A program made the position numbers and the translations under genes. Source: Selenihalanaerobacter shriftii (GTDB lineage: Bacteria; Bacillota; Halanaerobiia; Halobacteroidales; Acetohalobiaceae). Taken from it: a stretch of DNA of 64,000 nucleotides. The notes beneath the pieces were generated by a model that was not told the DNA's origin, did not search any database, and saw only the letters and a list, made by a program, of their open reading frames with translations. The first letter of the stretch is position 1. Each line of letters starts with the position of its first letter. Positions 28,081-34,777 of the stretch are shown here, piece by piece. The DNA is taken from assembly GCF_900167185.1 (NCBI RefSeq), contig NZ_FUWM01000003.1:1-64000 (forward strand), given 5' to 3'.

Positions 28081-29127
28081 TTAAAAGTCTGCTCCTAAAG
28101 TAGTAGTAAGGATTTCTTTATTGTCTTGCCAATCATAATCGTTATCTTCATACTCAACTTCTAAATAAGTATATTTATTTAGATCATATGTAAAAGTAAG
28201 ATCTAAATAATCTTGATCCTTATCAGTATCATCATTGTTAAACATAGCATAACTAAAATCAATATTTAACTTATCACTTAGGTCAAAATTAAATCCTGGT
28301 CTAATCATATCCAAATCGTCTTTATCAATATCATCATGTACATCAGCAAATACAGAATCAATCTGCCAACCTTTATTGATAAAGCCTCCCTCAACATCTG
28401 CATATTCTAAAGAAGTAGTTACCCCTGGTAATAATTCTTCAGTAGACACCCTAAAGTCAAACATATTAGCATCATCATCTTTATCTACTTCTCCAAGCAT
28501 GATAGATGCATCTACAAAACTATGATTCTTACCAATCTTTAAAGTGTAACCATCACCTTTTCCATTGTAATCGAGATAATCCAAAGCTACTGCATCTACT
28601 AAGCCTAGATCTATAAGCTTTCCTTGGAACATTAAGGCTTTATTTTCTGTATCACTACTATCTATGCTATGACCAAGCTTAGCATAAACATTGCCAACAT
28701 CATAAATCAATTCTACACCTTCTTCTTGATCCTCATCGTATAAGATTTCATCAGTAGCTGTCTCCTCAATTCTACCTGCTTTTAAAGTAAGCGGCCCAAA
28801 CATATTATCTACTTTAAGCCAAGCTTCCTTAAGATTTTCTTCTTTAATATTACTACTACTATTTGTATTTTTAGGTTCGAACTCATATATTACTTCATAT
28901 ACAGAATAGAAAGTTACATTCTCAGCAGGATTTGCTTCAACATATATCTCTAAGTCTCCTACAGTCTGACTTGTACTATCACCTGTCACTGGATCATTAT
29001 ACTTATTCTCAATTTCTAAATTGCCACTAACCTTCATATCTGTTCTTGTCATAATTGTACCCGCCATAGCTGGAGCAGCTAATGCCACAACTAAAGTTAA
29101 AGTTAATAAAATAGCTATTTTCTTCAT
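28081..29127 (-). CDS. Putative outer-membrane beta-barrel porin, copy 1
   Basis: 348 aa. Signal peptide MKKIAILLTLTLVVALAAPAMA, cleaved after AMA. The mature protein is acidic (many Asp), without Cys, and shows alternating polar/hydrophobic strands (TLKAGRIEE, VYAKLGHSI, LNIDFSYAMF, YTYLEVEYED). It ends in Phe, the usual C-terminal signal of beta-barrel proteins handled by BAM. It is paralogous to the two genes upstream, sharing signal peptide, length and C-terminal pattern. The acidic surface fits a halophile. An S-layer-like surface protein is a less likely alternative. It has its own terminator and long structured leader. Confidence 0.7.
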   Translation of the reverse strand: MKKIAILLTLTLVVALAAPAMAGTIMTRTDMKVSGNLEIENKYNDPVTGDSTSQTVGDLEIYVEANPAENVTFYSVYEVIYEFEPKNTNSSSNIKEENLKEAWLKVDNMFGPLTLKAGRIEETATDEILYDEDQEEGVELIYDVGNVYAKLGHSIDSSDTENKALMFQGKLIDLGLVDAVALDYLDYNGKGDGYTLKIGKNHSFVDASIMLGEVDKDDDANMFDFRVSTEELLPGVTTSLEYADVEGGFINKGWQIDSVFADVHDDIDKDDLDMIRPGFNFDLSDKLNIDFSYAMFNNDDTDKDQDYLDLTFTYDLNKYTYLEVEYEDNDYDWQDNKEILTTTLGADF

Positions 29128-29400
29128 AATCCTTTATTTCCCCCTTGAAATTTTATCTTAATTCTGATTACTCTCTAATTAATTTCCATCAATATCTAGG
29201 TACAGATGAGTAGCCATGTTTCCTCATCCTAATCCTACTTGTTGGTAATTTGGAATAATTAATTAGAAAGTTGCTTGCCTAATCCAACAATTACCATATA
29301 CAGGAAATGAGCTAATTTTTCCTGTTCCACTTTATATAATATGTAGCCTGTTTCTTCCCCCCTTTTTTCGTCAATAGCTACATTTTCGCCACGATAGTTA
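29128..29400 (-). promoter_or_regulatory. Long structured leader of porin gene 1
   Basis: Three conserved hairpins shared with the other porin leaders: ATGTAGC/GCTACAT (29341-29383) with GGGGGG in its loop, CAGGAAA/TTTCCTG (29301-29324) and GATGAG/CTCATC (29205-29228) with loop GAAACATGGCTA. The porin ribosome-binding site is AAGGGGGA. The leader is over 250 bases if transcription begins near 29420. No ORF. Confidence 0.55.
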
Positions 29401-29417
29401 TTAATGTAAATTATATA

Positions 29418-29447
29418 ATAATTGAATAATTGTATTTAAATTCCTGC
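29418..29447 (-). promoter_or_regulatory. Sigma-H-like promoter motif upstream of porin 1
   Basis: Minus strand GCAGGAATTT (GCAGGA at 29442-29447), with TCAAT at about 21 bases. Confidence 0.4.
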
Positions 29448-29473
29448 ACGAAATAGAAAAAATTTCAAAAAAT

Positions 29474-29503
29474 AAACCCTTCAGAGATTTTCTCTGAAGG
29501 GTT
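29474..29503. terminator. Terminator of porin gene 2
   Basis: AAACCCTTCAGAGA and TCTCTGAAGGGTTT arms with a 2-base asymmetric loop, followed by T/A-rich DNA. Close in sequence to the porin 1 terminator. Confidence 0.8.
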
Positions 29504-29519
29504 TAAGCTTAACTTTAAC

Positions 29520-30557
29520 TTAGAAATAAGCAGTTAAAGTAGTACTAAGTGTTTCATTATCATCAGCATCATCATCATAATCATTATCTTCATACTCTAC
29601 TTCTAAAAGAGTCTTTTCAGTTAAATCATAAGCAAATGTTAAATCTAAATAGTCATGTCCATCATTAACTAAATTATCCGCTTCATACATAGCATAAGCA
29701 AAGTTAACATTTAACTTATCAGTAAGGTCAAAGTTAACTGCTGGCTTAATCATTTCTACATCATCTTTCCCTGTAAGATTAGTATCAGCTAATACAGAAT
29801 CATCTTGGAACTTACCTCCTACAACAAACTCCTCTTCTACATCAGCATATTCTACAGAAGCAGTTATTCCTGGGAATAACTTATCTGTAGCTAATTTTAC
29901 ATCTAATAAGTCAGCTGAAGTATTACTAACATCAACATCTCCATAAACTAAATCTGCTGTAAATGAGTCATGGTTTTTATTAAAAGCAATACTATAACCG
30001 TCATAATCATCACCATCTTCAACATAATTTAAAGTTACTCCATTAACTAAACCTAAGTCGGTAGCTTTAGCTTCAAAAAATATTACCTTGTCATTACCTG
30101 TTGTTTTATTGTCGCTTTTAGTATCATCTAAATTATGTCCTGCTTTAAAAGAAAGATTTCCTAAATCGGCAGCTAATCTAGCAAATTCATACTTAAGTTC
30201 CATATCGTATAAGTAATTACCAGCAGCTGCTTCATCCATTCGACCTACTCTAAGAGCTAATGGACCAGCAACATTCTCTATATTAACCCACCCTTTTCTA
30301 AGAAACTCATTACTGTCTGCACCATCATCATTACCAAAGTTTTGATCAACTCGAAGTAATGCATAGAAACTTGTTTGATCATCTACTTGATCTTCTAATG
30401 TTAAATACATATCATATCCTGTTCCACTATCTTTACTGCTATCCATATTATGTACATTCTCTACTTCAAGAAATCCACCTGTATACTCTATCGCCATAGC
30501 TGGAGCAGCTAATGCTACTACCAATACTAAAGCTAATGCAATCGATAATTTTTTCAT
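29520..30557 (-). CDS. Putative outer-membrane beta-barrel porin, copy 2
   Basis: 345 aa. Signal peptide MKKLSIALALVLVVALAAPAMA; Asp-rich mature part; barrel-like strand pattern (LALRVGRMDEAAAGNYLYDMEL, LSFKAGHNLDD, LNVNFAYAMYEA). Terminal Phe (TTLTAYF). It resembles copies 1 and 3 along its length, most clearly at the N-terminus, in the xLRVGRM.EAA segment and over the last 60 residues. The genes are tandem on one strand, each with its own leader and terminator, so they are separate transcription units from gene duplication. Confidence 0.7.
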   Translation of the reverse strand: MKKLSIALALVLVVALAAPAMAIEYTGGFLEVENVHNMDSSKDSGTGYDMYLTLEDQVDDQTSFYALLRVDQNFGNDDGADSNEFLRKGWVNIENVAGPLALRVGRMDEAAAGNYLYDMELKYEFARLAADLGNLSFKAGHNLDDTKSDNKTTGNDKVIFFEAKATDLGLVNGVTLNYVEDGDDYDGYSIAFNKNHDSFTADLVYGDVDVSNTSADLLDVKLATDKLFPGITASVEYADVEEEFVVGGKFQDDSVLADTNLTGKDDVEMIKPAVNFDLTDKLNVNFAYAMYEADNLVNDGHDYLDLTFAYDLTEKTLLEVEYEDNDYDDDADDNETLSTTLTAYF

Positions 30558-31087
30558 AATTATTAATTTCCTCCTTGTGATTTCATCTTAATTTTTATTA
30601 TCCTCTAATCAATTAGTATCCACCAATATCTAGGTATAGATGAGTGGCCGTGTTTCCTCATCCTACTTGCCGATAATTTAGAATAATTAATCAAAGGATA
30701 GATCGTCAAACCAACAATTACCATCTGCAGGAAATAAATCATTTTTTCCTGTTTACTCTATATAATATGTAGCCTGTTTCTTCCCTCCTTTCTAAATAGC
30801 TACATTTTCACCACAATAATTATTAGTGTCAGTGAAGTTCGGTAAGACACTACCAAATTAAAAATTAACATTTATCATAGACTTATGACCAGCTTTGTTC
30901 TTTAAGCTGGACAATCAGTGTGAGTGTCAGTTAAAAAAGATTCTCCTCTACCCATTACCAACTAATCACATTCTCATAACTAGAATCTATATACTATTAT
31001 GTAATATAACATATTATATTCAATATTTATTCATGTAATTATAATATTACTATAAATGTATTTAAATTCCTGCAAAAAAATAAAAAA
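30558..31087 (-). promoter_or_regulatory. Leader and upstream region of porin gene 2
   Basis: It contains the three porin-leader hairpins: ATGTAGC/GCTACAT (30767-30805, GGAGGG in loop), CAGGAAA/TTTCCTG (30728-30751) and GATGAG/CTCATC (30639-30662, loop GAAACACGGCCA). Farther upstream are GTGTCAG-type repeats (30827-30930) and a sigma-H-like motif (GCAGGA on the minus strand at 31068-31073). No ORF of note. Confidence 0.55.
31045..31073 (-). promoter_or_regulatory. Sigma-H-like promoter motif upstream of porin 2
   Basis: Minus strand GCAGGAATTTAAATACA; the 17 bases from GCAGGA onward are identical to the porin 1 copy. AGTAAT occurs at about 21 bases. Confidence 0.4.
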
Positions 31088-31112
31088 ATTCCAGATTTAA
31101 TTCTGGAATTCA
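31082..31112 (-). terminator. Second terminator between porins 3 and 2
   Basis: ATTCCAGA/TCTGGAAT hairpin with a T-run on the minus strand. It backs up the porin 3 terminator about 70 bases earlier. Confidence 0.6.
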
Positions 31113-31183
31113 ATATAATTAACCATATTCTACTGTAGATATATATGAGTTTCAATCCAGCCATATGAATAAATGAGAAAAGA

Positions 31184-31215
31184 AAAACTCCCCAGAGAAA
31201 ATCTCTGAGGAGTTA
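31184..31215. terminator. Terminator of porin gene 3
   Basis: AACTCC(C/T)CAGAGA arms around a short loop just past the stop; T's follow on the minus strand. Confidence 0.75.
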
Positions 31216-31235
31216 AGTAAGCTATATGGATTTAA

Positions 31236-32261
31236 TTAGAAGCTAGTTTCTAAAGTAGTAGTAATAACTTCTTTGTCTTGTCCTGCAGCAGTTCCATCAT
31301 AAGTATAATCTTCATATTCTACTTCTAAAATAGTATTTTCCGCAAGATCATACGTTCCAACGATATCTAAATAGTCATTTTCAGCATCAACTGTATCAGC
31401 ATCATACATAGCATAAGAAGCAGATACATTTAACTTATCAGTAACACCAAAGCTAACACCCGGCTTAATCATTTCAAAATCATTATCAGCAACTACAGAA
31501 TCTGCATCATTTAATGCAGAATCCTGTGTATTAGCTTTGTCTCTTACAAACCCAGCTTCAGCATCTGCATACTCTAAAGAAGTAGTTACTCCTGGAAGTA
31601 ATACGTCAGTTGACATGCTTAAGTCAATAACATTAGCACTATCAGTTCCATTGTCTACATCTCCAAAAGTTAATGCAGCATCTACAAAGCTATGAGTCTT
31701 ATTAACTCTAAGAGTATATCCATCATATTCATCAGCATTATCTTCAATATAGTTTAAAGTAACACCATCAACAAGACCTAGGTCAGTAGCTGCTCCTTCA
31801 AAGAATACTACTTTTCCATTGCTGTCAATGCTATGTCCTAACTTAGCAGCAACATTACCACTTTCATAAGCTAAACGAGCAAACTCATCAGAGTCAAACT
31901 CATATAACATAGAACCAGCAGCAGCTTCAAACATTCTACCAGCTTTTAAGTCTACTGGACCAAAAGCATCCTCAACGTTAACCCACATTTCATAAACACT
32001 AGTAGTAGTGTCAGCATTTGTGTCTTTATTAAAGTCATAACCAAAATCAATTTCAGAATAAGCAGTTACTTGATCATTAATTTCAGCATCTAAATATAAT
32101 TCTAAATATCCACCTGTATTACTAGTACTCTTACTTGTTTCTGGATTTGTATATCCATTCTCAACTCCAATTAAACCATTAATGTCTAAATCTGCAGCCA
32201 TAGCTGGTGCAGCTAGTGCTACAACTAAAGCTAAAGTTAAAGCAATTGCAATCTTTTTCAT
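31236..32261 (-). CDS. Putative outer-membrane beta-barrel porin, copy 3
   Basis: 341 aa. Signal peptide MKKIAIALTLALVVALAAPAMA; mature part with only one Met-rich stretch, strongly acidic. Barrel-like strands (DLKAGRMFEAAAGSMLYEF, AAKLGHSIDS, LNVSASYAMYDAD, TILEVEYEDYTYD) and a terminal Phe (TTLETSF). Third of three tandem paralogues. The leader keeps the three hairpins with compensatory changes, which argues that expression control is shared across the family. Function as a general or solute-specific porin is inferred. Confidence 0.7.
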   Translation of the reverse strand: MKKIAIALTLALVVALAAPAMAADLDINGLIGVENGYTNPETSKSTSNTGGYLELYLDAEINDQVTAYSEIDFGYDFNKDTNADTTTSVYEMWVNVEDAFGPVDLKAGRMFEAAAGSMLYEFDSDEFARLAYESGNVAAKLGHSIDSNGKVVFFEGAATDLGLVDGVTLNYIEDNADEYDGYTLRVNKTHSFVDAALTFGDVDNGTDSANVIDLSMSTDVLLPGVTTSLEYADAEAGFVRDKANTQDSALNDADSVVADNDFEMIKPGVSFGVTDKLNVSASYAMYDADTVDAENDYLDIVGTYDLAENTILEVEYEDYTYDGTAAGQDKEVITTTLETSF

Positions 32262-32698
32262 TTTTTAATTTCCTCCCTTAGATTATCGTTCTAGTCTGTT
32301 TTCTGTTTAATCAATTACGGCTCCTACTAATTAACTATCATCTTACCGATATTTAGTCAAAGATGAGTTTCCTTGTTTCCTCACCCTTAAATATCAAGAT
32401 TTGAATATTAATTAAGACAGTTAATTATCAAGAAGCTACTATCTAGTAGGAAAATACTACATTTTATCCTACTACTTTTATGTAAATGTAGCCTCTGCCT
32501 ACTTCCCTCCTTTCTGCATTAATAGCTACATTGCCTAGCTGAATTATTACTAAATCAAACATTATGTAATTTGCTACCATAGAAATGATTACCAGTATTG
32601 GGAATTAATTCTACAAATTTATCATTGCTTCAACAATATATTTCATTTTCTATTATATTAATTACTCTATCAATGATGAATCTCCTGCAAAAAAATAA
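32262..32698 (-). promoter_or_regulatory. Leader and promoter region of porin gene 3
   Basis: Hairpins AATGTAGC/GCTACATT (32485-32532, GGAGGG in loop), AGTAGGA/TCCTACT (32445-32473, different sequence but same place as the CAGGAAA stem of copies 1 and 2) and GATGAG/CTCACC (32362-32385, loop GAAACAAGGAAA). A sigma-H-like motif (minus strand GCAGGA) lies at 32693-32698. No ORF of note. Confidence 0.55.
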
Positions 32699-32732
32699 AC
32701 TTTTTCTAAAAAACTTTTTAAAATAACAAAAA

Positions 32733-32759
32733 TAAAAGACTAAACCTTGTGGTTTAGCC
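32733..32759 (-). terminator. Terminator of coaD operon
   Basis: GGCTAAACC/GGTTTAGTC stem, 4-base loop, then TTTTATTTTT on the minus strand, directly at the stop of the coiled-coil gene. Confidence 0.8.
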
Positions 32760-32760
32760 T

Positions 32761-33207
32761 TTAAGAAGTCTTTTTAAAATTTTCTTTTGGATTTAATTGC
32801 GCTCTATTCTTTTGAATCTCACTTGTCTTCCTTTTCAAATCATCTTCTAATCCTGCTAAAAGCTCATCAGCATATTCATTAACACCTGCTTTAATCTCAT
32901 TAGCTACTTTTTTAGCCTCCGTTACAATCTGGCTGGCTTCTTTCTCTGCTTCTTTTACTACTTCTATTTCTGAAATGATTTTCTCTATCTCTTCTTCAGC
33001 CCTTTTATCAGCACTCTGTAAGATTTCCTGTCGTTTTGTTAAGATCTCCTCTGCTTCTTCTAACTCTGATGGTAAATTTCTTTCTAAGTCATCTACTAAT
33101 TCTAATATGTATTCCGGATCGACTAAAATTTTCTTAGTTAATGGTAGATTATCCCCATTTTCAATCATATATCGTAATTCCTCTAAAATTTCTTTAATAT
33201 GATTCAA
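32761..33207 (-). CDS. Coiled-coil protein downstream of coaD
   Basis: 148 aa, starting at a TTG behind GGGAGGAAT. The first 45 residues are a small helical segment (MNHIKEILEELRYMIENGDNLPLTKKILVDPEYILELVDDLE). The rest is one long charged coiled coil with Ala/Glu/Lys heptads, like ATP synthase b subunits or DivIVA-type proteins. Small coiled-coil genes following coaD are common in Clostridia-related genomes, without a known function. No catalytic motif. Confidence 0.65.
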   Translation of the reverse strand: MNHIKEILEELRYMIENGDNLPLTKKILVDPEYILELVDDLERNLPSELEEAEEILTKRQEILQSADKRAEEEIEKIISEIEVVKEAEKEASQIVTEAKKVANEIKAGVNEYADELLAGLEDDLKRKTSEIQKNRAQLNPKENFKKTS

Positions 33208-33219
33208 CTTTATTCCTCC

Positions 33220-33696
33220 CTATATCTTATCCATTAATTTTGGAATCACATGCTCTGGTACTAAATCTTCTATACAACCTCCAAAATTAGCTACTTCTTT
33301 AATAATACTTGAGCTAAGATAAGCATACTTATTTCTAGTCATCATAAAGATAGTTTCTACATCTGGTTCTAACTTCTTATTCATAGAAGCCATTTGAAAT
33401 TCAGTTTCAAAATCAGAAACCGCTCGTAATCCTCGTACAATCACTTGAGCATTCTGATGTTTAATATAATCTGTCAATAACCCTTCAAATGCATCTACTT
33501 TTACGTTATCAAATTCTTCTACAGCTTCTTCTATAATCTCCACTCTTTCTTCCATAGTGAATAAAGGCTTTTTGTTTGGATTATGGAAAACTGCTACAAT
33601 TACATTATCGAATATTTTAGTAGTTCGTTCTATAATATCTAAATGCCCATTAGTTATCGGATCAAAGCTTCCTGGATAAACGGCAATTTGTGTCAT
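33220..33696 (-). CDS. coaD: Phosphopantetheine adenylyltransferase
   Basis: 158 aa, the usual length. The nucleotidyltransferase motif [19 protein letters not shown] is at the N-terminus (T/HxGH class; here TNGHLD). [19 protein letters not shown] is the pantetheine/ATP-binding stretch, and YLSSSIIKE the C-terminal ISSTxIKE-like motif. It makes dephospho-CoA from 4'-phosphopantetheine and ATP, the penultimate step of CoA synthesis. It follows rsmD by two bases, the common Firmicute order. Confidence 0.95.
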   Translation of the reverse strand: MTQIAVYPGSFDPITNGHLDIIERTTKIFDNVIVAVFHNPNKKPLFTMEERVEIIEEAVEEFDNVKVDAFEGLLTDYIKHQNAQVIVRGLRAVSDFETEFQMASMNKKLEPDVETIFMMTRNKYAYLSSSIIKEVANFGGCIEDLVPEHVIPKLMDKI

Positions 33697-33698
33697 AA

Positions 33699-34256
33699 TT
33701 ACTCTCCTTTCTCCACTTTCATATATAAACTTATCCTTGTATCACCATAATCCCTTTTTCTAATCAACTTTAAACCAGTAAAATCTTGATTAATTTCATC
33801 TTTTTCATGATGTTCAACCGCAATAATTCCTGCCCGCTTCAATAATTGATAGTCCAAAGCCTTTTGAATTGTAGGAATTACTAAGCCTTGATTATACGGA
33901 GGATCCATTAAGATAATATCAAAACTCTCTGGTTTAAATCTATTTAACTTAGTTAATACCTCACCTTGAATCACCTTAGCTCTATCTTTAAAGTTAGTTA
34001 ACTCTAGATTCTCTGTAATTACTTTCACTTGATTATTTGCTTTTTCTATAAAGGTAGCACTTTTAGCTCCTCTACTTAAGGCTTCAATTCCTAACCCACC
34101 AAAACCAGCATAAAGATCTAATAGATCAATATCTATAATTTCAGGACCGATAATATTAAATAAAGCTTCCTTAACTCTATCTAAAGTCGGTCGTACTTCA
34201 TTACTTGCATTAGATTTAAGTCTTTGTCCTTTAGCTTGTCCAGCAATTACTCTCAT
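33699..34256 (-). CDS. rsmD: 16S rRNA (guanine966-N2)-methyltransferase
   Basis: 185 aa. It has the N-terminal [15 protein letters not shown] and [15 protein letters not shown] of RsmD, the SAM-binding loop [20 protein letters not shown], and the N6/N2-methyltransferase motif MDPPYNQG. It methylates G966 in helix 31 of 16S rRNA during 30S assembly. First gene of the rsmD-coaD-coiled-coil operon. Confidence 0.93.
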   Translation of the reverse strand: MRVIAGQAKGQRLKSNASNEVRPTLDRVKEALFNIIGPEIIDIDLLDLYAGFGGLGIEALSRGAKSATFIEKANNQVKVITENLELTNFKDRAKVIQGEVLTKLNRFKPESFDIILMDPPYNQGLVIPTIQKALDYQLLKRAGIIAVEHHEKDEINQDFTGLKLIRKRDYGDTRISLYMKVEKGE

Positions 34257-34445
34257 TAATAATCTCTCCTCATGGAAATATTTACTCTATAATTAACTTC
34301 TTGATAACGCATATAAAATCAAAATTAAGAAAACAATATTATTACATCAAGGAGGTGAGTTAAGGACTTAATTAATTTTAAATTTTTTTTAAAAATTAAA
34401 ATATGTCCTCCCCATTAAACTCTTCCTCTGGTTTCTCCTCTCCCA

Positions 34446-34486
34446 AAGAAGTTGGTGTTAAATACACCAACTTCTAATTTTTATTT
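34446..34486 (+). terminator. Orphan plus-strand terminator
   Basis: GAAGTTGGTG/CACCAACTTC perfect 10-bp stem, 7-base loop, then TAATTTTTATTT on the plus strand. All neighbouring genes are on the minus strand, so it may end a small plus-strand transcript. Confidence 0.6.
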
Positions 34487-34574
34487 AGCACTTAAACTTT
34501 TATCTATACTTATAATATAACTAAAAAATAATTCTTCAACCTCAAACATAATTAATTGATATAAGCCACTTTAA

Positions 34575-34755
34575 AATGTAACAGGCTGTAGTAAAGAAGA
34601 GTATGATAAGTCTGTTTTTATGTTTGACCAAAGGGAGTTTAAAAACAGCCATACTCTTCTTTATGAAAGCCGTCGCGAAGGTTTCGATAACCTAGTGCTG
34701 ACCTGACCTTGCGTTTTTAAATGAAAGGGCAGTGTGGAATTTGTTGGGCGTTATC
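34575..34755. repeat. Structured palindromic element, possible MITE or ncRNA
   Basis: A long two-step hairpin: AAAGAAGAGTATG (34593-34605) pairs perfectly with 34650-34662, and CTGTTTTTA (34612-34620) with 34640-34648. A GC-richer segment follows (34664-34740) with AGGTT/AACCT at 34678-34692 and an end GTTGGGCGTTATC, similar in look to integron attC ends. The composition differs from nearby intergenic DNA. No ORF. Confidence 0.5.
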
Positions 34756-34777
34756 AATTAATTATGTAACCTACTTT

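Larger units (their letters stand above)
34257..34777. other. Intergenic region recG-rsmD
   Basis: 521 bases without a long ORF. From left: a consensus AAGGAGGTGA at 34350 with no usable start codon after it, a 24-codon ORF candidate (34403-34477), a plus-strand terminator (34446-34486), then a strongly structured element (34575-34755). The rsmD promoter must lie in the left part, but I cannot fix it. Confidence 0.5.

Noticed and set aside
34340-34365. Fragment of 16S rRNA 3' end (CACCTCCTT on the minus strand)
   Set aside because: Only about nine bases match, without the flanking GGAT or any other rRNA sequence; it is an orphan Shine-Dalgarno-like string.
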